Shown here: positions 34,992-44,093 of the stretch, one piece after another | How positions within the stretch are numbered: position 1 is the stretch's first letter | How the letters are laid out: each line of letters begins with the position of its first letter | NCBI GenBank assembly: GCA_020633435.1 | Contig: JACKDP010000004.1 | Coordinates: 496,001-560,000 of the forward strand | From: Myxococcales bacterium | GTDB taxonomy: Bacteria; Myxococcota_A; Bradymonadia; UBA7976; UBA1532 | Direction: 5' to 3' | Length of the DNA: 64,000 bases | Program-made: the position numbers and the translations under genes | The notes under the pieces: generated by a model | Told to the model about the DNA's origin: nothing | What the model saw: only the letters and a program-made list of their open reading frames with translations | Database searches by the model: none

Positions 34992-36122
34992 TCAGGCGGT
35001 GGCGCCGCCGCAGCTGCTGCCCTGGCCCGCGGTGCAGCCGAAGCAGTGGCGGGCCGTCACGATGCGCCGCTGCTGCAGCGCGGTGGCGTCCAGATCGTGC
35101 ACCGACGGCCGCGCCCCCCCGGGCAGCTCGACCTCCAGGTCCAGCATCTGGTTGAAGTCGCAGTCGTACAGCCGCCCATCCCACGAGATCGACAGGGTAT
35201 TTCGGCACATCACCCCCGCGACCGCGGCCGGGTTGAAGGCGTTGGTCAGGCGCTCCATGTAGGCGGCGAGCTGGCCCTTCTCCACCAGCCACTCCAGGTA
35301 GCGGGCGATGGGCATGTTGTTCAGGCAGATGAGGCGGTCGAAGGTGATGCCGTGCTCGGCCTGCAGCCCGCGGCGCCACTCCCCCTCCAGCTCGGCCTGG
35401 TTCGCGGCCAGGAAGGCCCCCGCCGGGTTCGACATCAGCGTCAGGCGCCGGCGCGGATCCCCCTGCCCGTAGCCCACCTCGTTGAGCCGGTGCAGCGCGC
35501 GGATGGACTTCTCGTAGGTGCCATCGCCGCGCTGGGCGTCGGTGTTGCGCTGTCGGTAGTGCGGCAGGGAGCAGACGACCTCGACCCCGCGATCGGCCAG
35601 GTACTCGGGCAGGTCCCGGAAGCGCGGCACCAGCAGCACCGTGAGGTTGCAGCGATCGATGACGTGCTTGCCCCGCTCGACGCAGGCGTCGACCAGGTAG
35701 CGGAAGTGCGGGTTGAGCTCCGGCGCGCCGCCGGTGATGTCGACCGTGTGGGCGTCGGTCGCGTCCAGCGCCCGCAGGCAGGCGTCGACGGTGGCCCGAT
35801 CCATGTTCTCGGTCAGCCGGTCGGGCCCCGAGTCCACATGGCAGTGCCGGCACGTCATGTTGCAGAGCTTGCCGATGTTGATCTGGAAGAACTCCAGCTT
35901 CGCCGGCAGCAGCCCTCCCTCGAACCCCGCCCCCGCGATGGCCGCCTCGAAGTCGCCCGCGGCGAGGGGCACGGCGTCGAGGGTCGCGAGCTGGGCCTCG
36001 GGCGCCGCCAGGGGCACCCGCCGCGACAGCAGGCTCGTCGCCCGCTTCGGCCCCCCCGCCTCGGTCGTCAGGTCGACGCCCAGGCTGGCGAGGTGCTCGG
36101 TGATCTGGACCAGGCCGTCCAT
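34992..36122 (-). CDS. arsS: Arsenosugar biosynthesis radical SAM protein ArsS
   Basis: A 376-residue radical SAM enzyme. The cluster cysteines are C87, C91 and C94 (LCNMTCRHCHVDSGP). Family blocks include TVDITGGAPELNPHFRYLV, CNLTVLL, YGQGDPRRRLTLMSNPAGAFL, LICLNNMPIARY and the C-terminal DUF3641-type HCFGCTAGQGSSCGG; in some relatives a selenocysteine occupies one position of that motif, here all are Cys. ArsS is thought to act after arsenic methylation in making arsenosugars, a detoxification route. The start ATG (36120-36122) has a G-rich ribosome site and lies 8 bp after the AhpD-like gene. No arsM or ars operon repressor is in view. Confidence 0.9.
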   Translation of the reverse strand: MDGLVQITEHLASLGVDLTTEAGGPKRATSLLSRRVPLAAPEAQLATLDAVPLAAGDFEAAIAGAGFEGGLLPAKLEFFQINIGKLCNMTCRHCHVDSGPDRLTENMDRATVDACLRALDATDAHTVDITGGAPELNPHFRYLVDACVERGKHVIDRCNLTVLLVPRFRDLPEYLADRGVEVVCSLPHYRQRNTDAQRGDGTYEKSIRALHRLNEVGYGQGDPRRRLTLMSNPAGAFLAANQAELEGEWRRGLQAEHGITFDRLICLNNMPIARYLEWLVEKGQLAAYMERLTNAFNPAAVAGVMCRNTLSISWDGRLYDCDFNQMLDLEVELPGGARPSVHDLDATALQQRRIVTARHCFGCTAGQGSSCGGATA

Positions 36123-36130
36123 CTGCCCCC

Positions 36131-36463
36131 CTACATGCCGGTCTTGTGGACGTGGTTGAGCATCTGCACGCCGTGCACGAGGCTCGCCCCGCCGCGGATG
36201 GCCGCCGCCACGTGCATGGCCTCGGTCATCTGCTCCAGATCGGAGCCCTTCTCCAGGGCGTCCTTGCTGTACGCGTCGATGCAGTACGGGCACTGGACGG
36301 CGTGGGACACCGCCAGGGCGATCAGCGACTTCTCCCGGGCCGTGAGCGCCCCCTCCGCGAAGACGGCGTTGTACCAGGCGAAGAACTTGCGGGCGAGGTC
36401 GGGGTTGCCTTCGGCGATCTGCCCGAACTTCGGCAGATCCGCGGGATCGTAGTAGGTCTCCAA
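36131..36463 (-). CDS. Arsenosugar biosynthesis-associated AhpD-like protein
   Basis: A 110-residue carboxymuconolactone-decarboxylase/AhpD-fold protein of the subfamily found beside arsS. It starts METYYDPADLPKFGQI and carries the redox pair C58-P-Y-C61 in AVQCPYCIDAYSKDALEKG, then a helical block (MTEAMHVAAAIRGGASLVHG). It probably acts as a thiol peroxidase or redox helper for the ArsS pathway; its precise role is unproven. The start is TTG (36461-36463) with an excellent GAGGAG site, and it is the first gene of a two-gene operon with arsS. Confidence 0.88.
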   Translation of the reverse strand: METYYDPADLPKFGQIAEGNPDLARKFFAWYNAVFAEGALTAREKSLIALAVSHAVQCPYCIDAYSKDALEKGSDLEQMTEAMHVAAAIRGGASLVHGVQMLNHVHKTGM

Positions 36464-36567
36464 GTCGTCTCCTCGGGGCTGGCGGCCGCTCTACGGCGCG
36501 GAGGGCGGACACGTTACCGGGTACGGACGCCGGGAGGTACCTGATCGGTCGCGCGTGCGCGCGGGGA

Positions 36568-37320
36568 TCACAGCTCGAGGCGGAAATAGAGGCCGATGGA
36601 GTAGTTGACGCCGTTGAGGTTGTCCACGTCCACGTCGCGCGCCCCCACCAGCTCGCGCAGCGTCTGCTTCTGCTCCGCCGTCAGCCGGTACTCCAGGGCC
36701 GCCTTCTCGATGGCGTTGCCCTTGGCGCCCGCGGCCACCTCCTCGCCGGAGATGATGAAGTGGAAGCCGGCCGTGGTCTGCAGCCCGAAGTACACCACCG
36801 GGGCGATCTTCATGTCGGCCTCGAGCCGCAGCCGCGCCACGTTCCAGCCGAAGGCCAGCCGCGACAGCTCCGCCTCCTCCTCGCTGGCGTCGTTGTAGGC
36901 CTCGATGGCCCCGTCCACGTTCACGCCGGCCGACTCCAGCTCCTGGCGGATGTCGAGGGGCACGTCCAGCTCGTCGGCCTCCTGCTTGGGGAAGATGTAG
37001 AACATCGGCCCCGTGTACAGGCCCACCGTCACCCGGAAGTCATCGCCGAAGGTGGTGTCGAAGCCCACGTTCGCGGTGGCCAGGTACTGCTTGTTCCCCA
37101 TGAAAAAGAAGTCGGCGAAGATGTCGATGAACAGGATCTCGACGCCCAGCTCCGCCCCCGACCCCAGCCACTGATCGAAGCCCTTGTAGACGTCGCCGCT
37201 GCCGCGGGTGAAGGCCACCTTCGGCCCCAGGCGGAAGCCGAAGAGATCGGCGTGGGCGCTCAGCGGGGCACCGAGTAGCACGGTCAGGGCCAGCAGAGCC
37301 TTGAGCGTCCTGGTCATCAT
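36568..37320 (-). CDS. Secreted, probably outer-membrane beta-barrel protein
   Basis: A 250-residue protein with a clear signal peptide (LKALLALTVLLGAPLSAHA, cleavage after AHA). The mature part alternates aromatic and polar residues in beta-strand-like stretches (FGFRLGPKVAFTRG, FIDIFADFFFMGNKQYL, FRVTVGLYTGPMFYIFP, LEADMKIAPVVYFGLQTTAGFHFII) and ends NYSIGLYFRLEL, with a terminal hydrophobic strand typical of outer-membrane barrels. No specific family recognised. The start is the ATG at 37318-37320, three bases after GGAAGGAG; a second ATG follows directly, and a longer frame to 37404 is rejected. Confidence 0.75.
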   Translation of the reverse strand: MMTRTLKALLALTVLLGAPLSAHADLFGFRLGPKVAFTRGSGDVYKGFDQWLGSGAELGVEILFIDIFADFFFMGNKQYLATANVGFDTTFGDDFRVTVGLYTGPMFYIFPKQEADELDVPLDIRQELESAGVNVDGAIEAYNDASEEEAELSRLAFGWNVARLRLEADMKIAPVVYFGLQTTAGFHFIISGEEVAAGAKGNAIEKAALEYRLTAEQKQTLRELVGARDVDVDNLNGVNYSIGLYFRLEL

Positions 37321-37402
37321 CGACTCCTTCCGGCAGGCCAAAGCGGGCATGACCTGGCCATTGTCCCGGAGTGGGGCCGCCGAGGCCAGAGCCAGGGCTG
37401 AC

Positions 37403-37420
37403 AAAAAACGCGAGCGTTTT
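37403..37420 (-). terminator. Rho-independent terminator after the 37516-39546 gene
   Basis: On the minus strand the stem AAAACGC/GCGTTTT with a two-base loop is followed by a run of six T. It lies about 95 bp past the stop of the large lipoprotein gene and before the start of the barrel gene, so it separates the two transcripts. This A/T stretch stands out in the GC-rich surroundings. Confidence 0.7.
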
Positions 37421-37515
37421 CATACCTGTAGGGCGGCATCCCACAGCGGGGCGCCCGGAGGCGGGGCGGGAGGGCGCGGGGGGCGCGCCCGGCGGCGGGG
37501 CCGGGCGGCGGGGGC

Positions 37516-39546
37516 TCAGTCGCCGAGGACGACGGCGCCGGGGCGGGTGGACCGCCACGTCACGACGCTCTGCTCGCCGCCGCGGGCGTCGCGCAGGTAC
37601 ACCGAGTCGCCGGTGTTGTTCAGGCCCAGGCCCCGGGGCGCCGCGAACGTGCCGCCGCCGCCGCCGAAGACCTGCACCGTCGCCCCGGCCTCCAGGATGA
37701 AGCCGCCGGGGAAGGTGTAGCGGACGCCCACGTTGTCGGCGAGGCTCCAGCCCGACAGGTCCACCGCGCCGGCGCCGGCGTTCTTCAGCTCGACCATCTC
37801 GTCGTCCCGCACATCCACCTCGCCGTCGCCGTTGAGGTCGCTGTCGGGGTTGGGCACCACCTGGCTGATCTTCACCACCACGGGCGCCTCGGTCTTCACC
37901 TCGCAGGTGGCCTGCTGGGTGACGCAGACGCGCTGGCGGATCCAGCCGCCGCTCTGGGCCGCCTGGCAGAGGAAGCCCTCGCCGCACGCCTCGTCCGTCG
38001 TGCACTCGTAGGTGCAGGCCCGCTTGCCGTCGGCCAGGCGCACGCACGAGTTGCCCACGCCGCCGCAGTCCGCGTCGATCTGGCAGGAGTCGCAGAGGTT
38101 CTCCGTCTTGGCGAAGGGGTGGACGTGCGGGTTGTCGTCGATGCCGTGCACGCCGTACATCGTGGCGAACCACGAGGAGTTGGTGTCCAGGTCGGTCAGC
38201 AGCTCCGTCAGGCGGGGCAGCGCCGTCAGATCCTCGCCGCTCCCCTTGCCCACGAACGCCGACAGGAAGTCCGTCACGGCCGAGCTGGTGCTGGCGTTGG
38301 AGAAGCTCGTCGTCGTGATGATGTCGATGTTCTTGCGATCCCGCTTGGCCGGGTTCGCGAAGAACGCCTGCCCGATGGCGTAGGTGTCGCAGCCCTCGGC
38401 CAGCACGACCTGGTAGCGCTCCGGCATCTCCACGTCGGGGATCTCGCTGTCGTCCAGATCGCCCTCGTCGGTCATGCGCCAGTTGGCCAGGGCGAAGGCG
38501 TAGAACGGCCCCGAGTGGCCCGAGTACATGATGACGTCGCGGCTCTTGAGGCTCTCGAGCATGTCGGCCTCGAGCTGGCGGCCGCCCGCGTTGGTGTCGG
38601 GATCCGTCGCGGTGCCCGGCTTGCCCCAGTACAGGCTGACCTTCATCTGCACGGGACCGAGGGGGGTCAGCATGTCCTTGGTCAGCGGGCCGGAGTCATG
38701 GGCCAGCTCGGCGTAGCTGCCGACCGGCGACTTGAACCCGCGGGCCACCAGCCAGTCGTACGTCGCCTCGGAGTGCTTGATGTGGTAGGCGTCGTGGTAG
38801 TCCCAGCCGAAGTGGACGCCGATGTCGAGCACGCCATCCTCGATGAGGGGCGCGTAGTCGAACCAGGCGTCGGCGCTGCGGGGCTCGGCGGCGATGGTCA
38901 GGTTGACCGTCTCCTTCTGGGCGTCGCTGAGCTGGTCGGGGTTGAACCCGCTCCAGGGCGACTTGCGGTACCACTCGCTGTTGGTCTCGAGCTTCAGCAT
39001 CTCGGCGGTGCTGATCTTGCCGATGACCAGGTCGAAGGTGCGCGTGCCGTCGGTGGCCACCTGGGTGGGCAGGACCGAGAGCAGGTTGAGGGGGCCGGCG
39101 ATCTCCTGGCGGAAGTCGAACGCGAACGTCAGCTCGTCCACCTCGCGCAGGTCCAGATCCTCCCAGGAGCCGTTCTTCGTCAGCGCCTTGAAGCCGCCGT
39201 AGCTCTGGTTGGAGTCATGGGAGGACTTCTCGACCATGTAGGCGTTGAGGAACCAGCCGATGACCGTCTGGCGGTAGGGGACCAGCTCGCGGGCGCGCTG
39301 CAGGCGCTCTTCGAAGCTGCGGCCCGCCCACTCGGCCTCCAGCACGACGGTGGTGGTGCCGGTCAGCAGGTACTCCTGGGCGGTCTGGCTGAGGAAGTTG
39401 TCCTCCTTGCCGGGCTCGACCACCGAGAGGACGTCGTCGCTCCCCGCGCCCGGGGCCACCGTCGTGCCGCCCTCTTCCCCACAGGCCGCCAGCATGCTCA
39501 GGGCAACCGACGGGACCACCAGCTTCCGCATCCACCGCTTCATCAT
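37516..39546 (-). CDS. Large lipoprotein with Cys-rich and lamin-tail domains
   Basis: A 676-residue lipoprotein: the signal ends in SMLAACGEEGG (lipobox LAAC). The N-terminal ~480 residues are an unrecognised folded region; VIMYSGHSGPFYAFALANW and YQVVLAEGCDTYAIGQAFF resemble the active-site region of caspase-fold (C25/gingipain-like) proteins, with His in SGHSG and Cys in EGCDT, so a protease-like fold is possible. A Cys-rich dickkopf-like segment follows (ENLCDSCQIDADCGG ... ACTYECTTDEACGEGFLC), then a dockerin-like DLNGDGEVDVRDDE, and a lamin-tail domain (VELKNAGAGAVDLSGWSLAD) at the C-terminus. The start is the first of two ATGs (39544-39546) after GGAGCAG. Probably surface-exposed. Confidence 0.75.
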   Translation of the reverse strand: MMKRWMRKLVVPSVALSMLAACGEEGGTTVAPGAGSDDVLSVVEPGKEDNFLSQTAQEYLLTGTTTVVLEAEWAGRSFEERLQRARELVPYRQTVIGWFLNAYMVEKSSHDSNQSYGGFKALTKNGSWEDLDLREVDELTFAFDFRQEIAGPLNLLSVLPTQVATDGTRTFDLVIGKISTAEMLKLETNSEWYRKSPWSGFNPDQLSDAQKETVNLTIAAEPRSADAWFDYAPLIEDGVLDIGVHFGWDYHDAYHIKHSEATYDWLVARGFKSPVGSYAELAHDSGPLTKDMLTPLGPVQMKVSLYWGKPGTATDPDTNAGGRQLEADMLESLKSRDVIMYSGHSGPFYAFALANWRMTDEGDLDDSEIPDVEMPERYQVVLAEGCDTYAIGQAFFANPAKRDRKNIDIITTTSFSNASTSSAVTDFLSAFVGKGSGEDLTALPRLTELLTDLDTNSSWFATMYGVHGIDDNPHVHPFAKTENLCDSCQIDADCGGVGNSCVRLADGKRACTYECTTDEACGEGFLCQAAQSGGWIRQRVCVTQQATCEVKTEAPVVVKISQVVPNPDSDLNGDGEVDVRDDEMVELKNAGAGAVDLSGWSLADNVGVRYTFPGGFILEAGATVQVFGGGGGTFAAPRGLGLNNTGDSVYLRDARGGEQSVVTWRSTRPGAVVLGD

Positions 39547-39748
39547 CTGCTCCAGCAACCACCAGGACGTTGACCCTACGCGGTAGAGCAAGCCCGGTGC
39601 CAGCCGGCCGCGCCCACGGACCGGGGCCTGGCGGCGCGCACCCTGGCCACTGGGCTGGCCACCCGGCCGCCCCCTGGCCACTCCGGTCGCCACCCCACTC
39701 GGGGCGACGCAGCGGATATTCCCGTCTGTTTTCAGGAGGTTGTGCCCC

Positions 39749-40246
39749 TCAGGGCGCCAGATCCCGCGAGCGGACGAGCCAGACGAGCCGCCAGGCGGCC
39801 CGATCCGCCGCCCCGGGCCAGGCGTCGCCGTCGGCCTCGAAGAGGGCCGCGTCCGCCGTCCGCAGCTCCATGGGCAGGCCCGCCAGCAGCGTGGCCGCCT
39901 CGCTCATGCCCGGGTTGTGCCCCAGGATGAGGCCGCAGGTGGCCTCAGCCGGGAGCGTGGCCGCCGCCCCCAGGATGGTGGCCGGCCCCGCCAGGTAGAG
40001 ATCCGACGACCAGCGCGGCTCCACGTCCAGCCCCAGCTCCGCCGCCAGCAGCAGCCACGTCTCCGTCGTCCGCTGGCTGTCGCTGCTGGCCACCGCGTCG
40101 GGCACGAAGCCCCGGGCCCGCAGCTCGGCCGCCACCGCGGGCGTCGACCGCCGGCCCCGCCCGTTGAGCGGCCGCTCGTGATCGCCGAGGCCCGCGTTGC
40201 TCCAGTCACTCTTGGCGTGGCGCATCAGCACCAGGCGACGACCCAT
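39749..40246 (-). CDS. sixA: SixA-type phosphohistidine phosphatase
   Basis: A 165-residue histidine phosphatase of the SixA branch. The catalytic RHG-like motif is LMRHAKSDW (His10), followed by DHERPLNGRGRR with the conserved Arg, ASSDSQRTTET and the second catalytic His in LILGHNPGMSE. SixA proteins dephosphorylate phosphohistidine on signalling proteins such as HPt domains or NPr. It ends 10 bp before nothing else on this strand; upstream, preA ends at 40257, so it is the last gene of a preT-preA-sixA run. Confidence 0.88.
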   Translation of the reverse strand: MGRRLVLMRHAKSDWSNAGLGDHERPLNGRGRRSTPAVAAELRARGFVPDAVASSDSQRTTETWLLLAAELGLDVEPRWSSDLYLAGPATILGAAATLPAEATCGLILGHNPGMSEAATLLAGLPMELRTADAALFEADGDAWPGAADRAAWRLVWLVRSRDLAP

Positions 40247-40256
40247 GCCGGCTCCC

Positions 40257-41525
40257 TCAGTGCACGCCCTTCTTGGGGCGCAGCGTGGCCCCCTCGCCGA
40301 CGTGCTGGTTCCAGCTCGCCGGGGAGAAGCCGTTGTCCACGGGCACCATCTCGATGCAGCCCGTCACCGGGCACACGATCTGGCAGAGGTTGCAGCCGAC
40401 GCACTCCGACTCGTCCACCACCGGCACGCGGGTATCGGCCTTGGGGTGGATGCACTGGTGGGCGCCGTCATGGCAGGCCGTCACGCAGAGCTGGCAGCCG
40501 ATGCACTTGTCGGCGTTGATCTTCGCGACCGTCTCGTAGTTCAGGTTCAGGTCGCCCCACTCGCTGAACTGCGGGACGGCCCGGCCGATGAGCTGGTCGA
40601 GCCGCGCGAAGCCCTTGTCGCGCATGTAGCCGTTGAGGCCCTCGATGAGGTCCTCGACGATGCGGTAGCCGTAGAGCATGACGGCCGTGCAGACCTGCAC
40701 CGAGGACGAGCCCAGCAGCAGGAACTCCACCGCGTCGCGCCAGTCCGAGACGCCGCCGATGCCGCTGATGGGCAGCCCGAAGGACGGCTCGCGGGCCAGG
40801 GCCCCCACCATGTGCAGGGCGATGGGCTTCACGGCCGCGCCGCAGTAGCCGCCGTTGGTGCTCAGGCCCCCCACCACCGGCCGGGGCACGAAGGTGTCCA
40901 GGTCGACGCCGATGATCGACTTGATGGTGTTGATGAGGCTGACGCCATGGGCCCCGCCCGCCTTGGCCGCGAGGCCATGGGGCACGATGTCGCCCACGTT
41001 CGGGGTGAGCTTCACCAGCACCGGGACCGTCGAGTACTCCACGGCCCACGAGGTGATGCGCTCGTTGACGGTGGGCTCCTGGCCCACCGCCGAGCCCATG
41101 CCACGCTCGCACATGCCGTGGGGGCAGCCGAAGTTCAGCTCCAGCCCGTCGGCCCCCGCGTCGATGGACCGCTTGATGATGTCCTGCCACTCCTGGCGGG
41201 TCTCCACCATCAGCGACACCACCACCGCGTGGTCGGGGTAGCGCTTCTTGACCTCGTAGATCTCCTTGAAGTTGACCTCGAGGGGGCGGTCGGTGATGAG
41301 CTCGATGTTATTGAAGCCGATGGCCTTCGAGCCGCGGTAGTCCACGGCGCCGAAGCGGCTCGACACGTTCTGGATGGGCTGGCCGAGGGTCTTCCAGACG
41401 GCCCCGCCCCAGCCGGCGTCGAAGGCGCGCATGATCTGCTCGCCCGAGTTGGCCGGCGGCGCCGAGGCGAGCCAGAACGGGTTGGGCGACTTGATGCCCG
41501 CGCAGTTGGTGCTGAGATCCGGCAT
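40257..41525 (-). CDS. preA: NAD-dependent dihydropyrimidine dehydrogenase subunit PreA
   Basis: A 422-residue FMN/Fe-S subunit. The N-terminal TIM barrel has NPFWLASAPPANSGEQI, the catalytic-cysteine block NFGCPHGMCERGMG, VPVLVKLTPNVGDI and ISGIGGVSDWRDAVEFLLLG. The C-terminus carries two ferredoxin-type clusters: CIGCQLCVTAC and CVGCNLCQIVCPVTGC. With PreT it reduces uracil and thymine, the first step of reductive pyrimidine breakdown. Its start ATG is only 2 bp after the preT stop, so the two are co-transcribed. Downstream pyrimidine genes (dihydropyrimidinase, beta-ureidopropionase) are not in the window. Confidence 0.93.
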   Translation of the reverse strand: MPDLSTNCAGIKSPNPFWLASAPPANSGEQIMRAFDAGWGGAVWKTLGQPIQNVSSRFGAVDYRGSKAIGFNNIELITDRPLEVNFKEIYEVKKRYPDHAVVVSLMVETRQEWQDIIKRSIDAGADGLELNFGCPHGMCERGMGSAVGQEPTVNERITSWAVEYSTVPVLVKLTPNVGDIVPHGLAAKAGGAHGVSLINTIKSIIGVDLDTFVPRPVVGGLSTNGGYCGAAVKPIALHMVGALAREPSFGLPISGIGGVSDWRDAVEFLLLGSSSVQVCTAVMLYGYRIVEDLIEGLNGYMRDKGFARLDQLIGRAVPQFSEWGDLNLNYETVAKINADKCIGCQLCVTACHDGAHQCIHPKADTRVPVVDESECVGCNLCQIVCPVTGCIEMVPVDNGFSPASWNQHVGEGATLRPKKGVH

Positions 41526-41527
41526 TC

Positions 41528-42868
41528 TTACTGTCCCCGCAGGCCGTGGCCGGCCTTCAGCCAGGCGTCGATGGCGAGGGCGGCCCGCTGGCCTTCGGCG
41601 GCGGCGTTGACCACCTCCTTGCCCCCGTTGGCGCAGTCCCCGCCGGCGTACCAGCCCGGGCGGCCCGTCTCGCCGTCGGCGTCGACGACCAGGCGGCCGC
41701 GCTCCAGGCGCACCCCGTCCACGTCGGCGAGCAGGGCGCCGAGCTTGCTCTGCCCGATGGCCAGGAGCACGAGATCACAGGGGATTTCGTGCTCCGAGCC
41801 CGCGATGGGCTGCTTCTTCTCGTCGAGCTTCACGCAGCGCAGGCCGGCCACCCGGCCGTCCGCGGCCACGAAGCCCACCGGCTGCGTCCGCCACCGGGCG
41901 CTGGCCGCCTCGATGCGCGCCGCCTTCCACTCGTGCAGGTAGCCGCTCATGCCGGCCTCGGCGCCGCGGTACACCATCGTCACCTCGGGCACCCCGAGGC
42001 CGATGAGCTCGCGCACCGCGTCGATGGCCGTGTTGCCGCCGCCCACCACGACGGCGTGCTGCACGCCCCCGAGGTCCACCGGGCCCAGCTTGAAGGCCTC
42101 GATGAAGTCGACCGCGCCCGCCACCCCCGCCAGCTCCTCGCCGGCCACCGCCAGGCGGCTGTCGGGGCCCAGGCCGAACCCCACGAAGATCGCGTCGTGC
42201 CGGGCCTCGAGGTCGGTGAACGAGACGTCGGCGCCGATCTCGACGCCCGTCTGCACGTCGATGCCGCCGATGCCGAGGATCCAGTCCACCTCCTCGGCCC
42301 CGCGATCCGCCTTCATCTTGTAGGGCGCCACGCCGGTGACGTTCAGGCCGCCGATGACCGGGCGCTTCTCGTAGATGGTGCAGGCGTGGCCCAGCCGCCG
42401 CAGCATGTGGGCCGCCGCCAGCGAGGCCGGCCCCGCGCCGATGAGCCCGACGCTCTTGCCCGTGTCGGCCCCCGCCTCGAAGTACGTCCACCCCGCCTCG
42501 AAGGCGTGGTCGGTGGCGTAGCGCTGCAGCTTGCCGATCTGGATGGGGGGCACGCCCATCTCGTTGTAGACGCAGTCCCCCACGCAGAGCACCTCGACGG
42601 GGCAGACCCGCGCGCAGCTCATGCCGAGGATGTTCGACTCGAAGATGGTGCCCGCCGACCCGCGCACGTTGCCGGTGCTGATCTTGCGGATGAACTCGGG
42701 GATGTTGATCCCCGTGGGGCAGGCCTGGATGCACGGGGCGTCGCTGCAGTAGAGGCAGCGGTTGGCTTCCGTCAGCGCCTGGGAATCGGTGTAGGCCGGC
42801 TTGAAGTCGTCGAACACGCCTTCCGCGCGCTCGGCGCCCGGGGCCGGGCTGGTCGGGCTCTTCACCAT
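41528..42868 (-). CDS. preT: Dihydropyrimidine dehydrogenase subunit PreT (glutamate-synthase-beta-like)
   Basis: A 446-residue NAD(P)H-FAD oxidoreductase. The N-terminal Fe-S region contains CLYCSDAPCIQACPTGINIP and CARVCPVEVLCVGDC. FAD binding is at VGLIGAGPASLAAAHML, with GGLNVTGVAPYKMK; the NAD site is VVVGGGNTAIDAVREL, and GWYAGGDCANGGKEVVNAAAEG closes the FAD pocket. It passes electrons from NADH to PreA. The start ATG (42866-42868) has GGAGGAG just upstream. It is the first gene of the preT-preA-sixA run, divergent from the PEGA gene with 135 bp between. Confidence 0.93.
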   Translation of the reverse strand: MVKSPTSPAPGAERAEGVFDDFKPAYTDSQALTEANRCLYCSDAPCIQACPTGINIPEFIRKISTGNVRGSAGTIFESNILGMSCARVCPVEVLCVGDCVYNEMGVPPIQIGKLQRYATDHAFEAGWTYFEAGADTGKSVGLIGAGPASLAAAHMLRRLGHACTIYEKRPVIGGLNVTGVAPYKMKADRGAEEVDWILGIGGIDVQTGVEIGADVSFTDLEARHDAIFVGFGLGPDSRLAVAGEELAGVAGAVDFIEAFKLGPVDLGGVQHAVVVGGGNTAIDAVRELIGLGVPEVTMVYRGAEAGMSGYLHEWKAARIEAASARWRTQPVGFVAADGRVAGLRCVKLDEKKQPIAGSEHEIPCDLVLLAIGQSKLGALLADVDGVRLERGRLVVDADGETGRPGWYAGGDCANGGKEVVNAAAEGQRAALAIDAWLKAGHGLRGQ

Positions 42869-43003
42869 GCTCCTCCACACGGGCGCGCCGGCAGCGGCGC
42901 GGCCCCGCTCGCAAAGCGCGAGCGTACGTCGGCTGGGAGCCGCACGCAATCTCGCGCGGGCGATGCTTCCCCACGGGCCGCGCCTTCGGGTATGTAGGGG
43001 AGC

Positions 43004-44056
43004 ATGCGACCCATGCTCCTGCTGCTGCTCGCCGCGCTCCTCCCCGCCCCGGGGGGGCTGGCCCTCGCCCAGCCCGCCGACACCGAGGAGGAGGCCCGGG
43101 TCCTGGCGAAGGAGGCCGCCAAGGCCTTCCGCGACGGCGACTTCCACGTCGCCCTCGCCCGCTTCCAGGCGGCCAACGCGCTCGTCCCCCACCCCACCCT
43201 GCAGGTGAACATCGGCCGATCCTTCGAGAAGCTCGGCCAGTGGGAGAACGCCCTCGACGCCTGCCGCGCCGTGCTCGCCCAGCCGGCCCTCCCCGAGGCC
43301 ACCTCCAAGGCGGCCGAGGAGTGCGTCCAGCGCGTCGCCCCCAAGGTGGTCGATCCCACCCTCGAGGTGCGCAGCGCCCCGCCCGGCGCGGCGCTCATGG
43401 TGGACGGCCAGCCCAAGGGCCCGACCCCGTGGAAGGGCACCGTCGAGCCGGGCAAGCGGCAGATCGACGTCACCCTGCCCGGCCACCGCCCCATCACCCG
43501 CGAGATCGTCGCGGTGCGCGGCAAGCTGGAGTCCCTGGCCGTGGTGATGGTGCCCGAGGCCGTCGGCGGGGTGCTGGCCATCCGCACCGTGCCCCCCGGC
43601 GCCGCCCTCACCCTCGACGGCGAGGAGATGGGCGAGAGCCCGCTCGAGGGCCTGGGCGTGAAGCCGGGCCGCTACGTGCTCGAGGTCCGCAAGGCGGGCT
43701 TCCGCCCCGTGGTCATGGCCGTGCCCGTGGCCGACGGCGAACTGGTCGAGCGCGACATCGCGCTGGTGCCCGAGGGGGGCCCCGTGGTGGCCGCCCGCCC
43801 GCAGTGGCCGGCGTGGGTCATGATGGGCACCGGCATCGTCGCCGCCGGCGTGGGCGGCGTCTTCGGCATCCAGGCCATCGGCAACCGCCAGGACGCCGAC
43901 AAGCTCGCCCGCACCAGCACCGATCCCGACTCGCACCGCCGCTACGACGACCTCGTGGGCGAGATGGAGGGCAACCGCACGGTGGCCGACGTCCTCGTCA
44001 CCAGCGGCTCCGTCCTGATGCTCGGCGGCCTGACCTGGCTGGTCTGGCCCGAGTAA
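43004..44056 (+). CDS. Exported TPR/PEGA-domain membrane protein
   Basis: A 350-residue protein with a signal peptide (MLLLLLAALLPAPGGLALA). A TPR-like pair (EEARVLAKEAAKAFRDGDF ... NIGRSFEKLGQWENALDACR) is followed by two PEGA repeats: LEVRSAPPGAALMVDGQPKG and LAIRTVPPGAALTLDGEEMG, each closing with a GKRQIDVTLPGHRP-like strand. Two membrane helices lie near the C-terminus (WVMMGTGIVAAGVGGVFG and VTSGSVLMLGGLTWLVW). This layout is common in myxobacteria; the function is unknown, perhaps envelope binding. A TATGTA box lies seven bases before the ATG, and GGGGAG may be a weak ribosome site. Confidence 0.78.
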   Translation: MRPMLLLLLAALLPAPGGLALAQPADTEEEARVLAKEAAKAFRDGDFHVALARFQAANALVPHPTLQVNIGRSFEKLGQWENALDACRAVLAQPALPEATSKAAEECVQRVAPKVVDPTLEVRSAPPGAALMVDGQPKGPTPWKGTVEPGKRQIDVTLPGHRPITREIVAVRGKLESLAVVMVPEAVGGVLAIRTVPPGAALTLDGEEMGESPLEGLGVKPGRYVLEVRKAGFRPVVMAVPVADGELVERDIALVPEGGPVVAARPQWPAWVMMGTGIVAAGVGGVFGIQAIGNRQDADKLARTSTDPDSHRRYDDLVGEMEGNRTVADVLVTSGSVLMLGGLTWLVWPE

Positions 44057-44093
44057 CCCTCGGTATCTCTTCGGGAATCCGGCCGGGCTGCCG

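Noticed and set aside
37516..39546. Calling the large lipoprotein a gingipain-type C25 protease
   Set aside because: The His and Cys blocks are suggestive, but other C25 landmarks are not clear; left as a possibility only.
39560..39720. Repeated CTGGCCAC motifs before sixA as a regulatory array
   Set aside because: Three or four irregular short matches in GC-rich DNA with no fixed spacing; not better than chance by eye.
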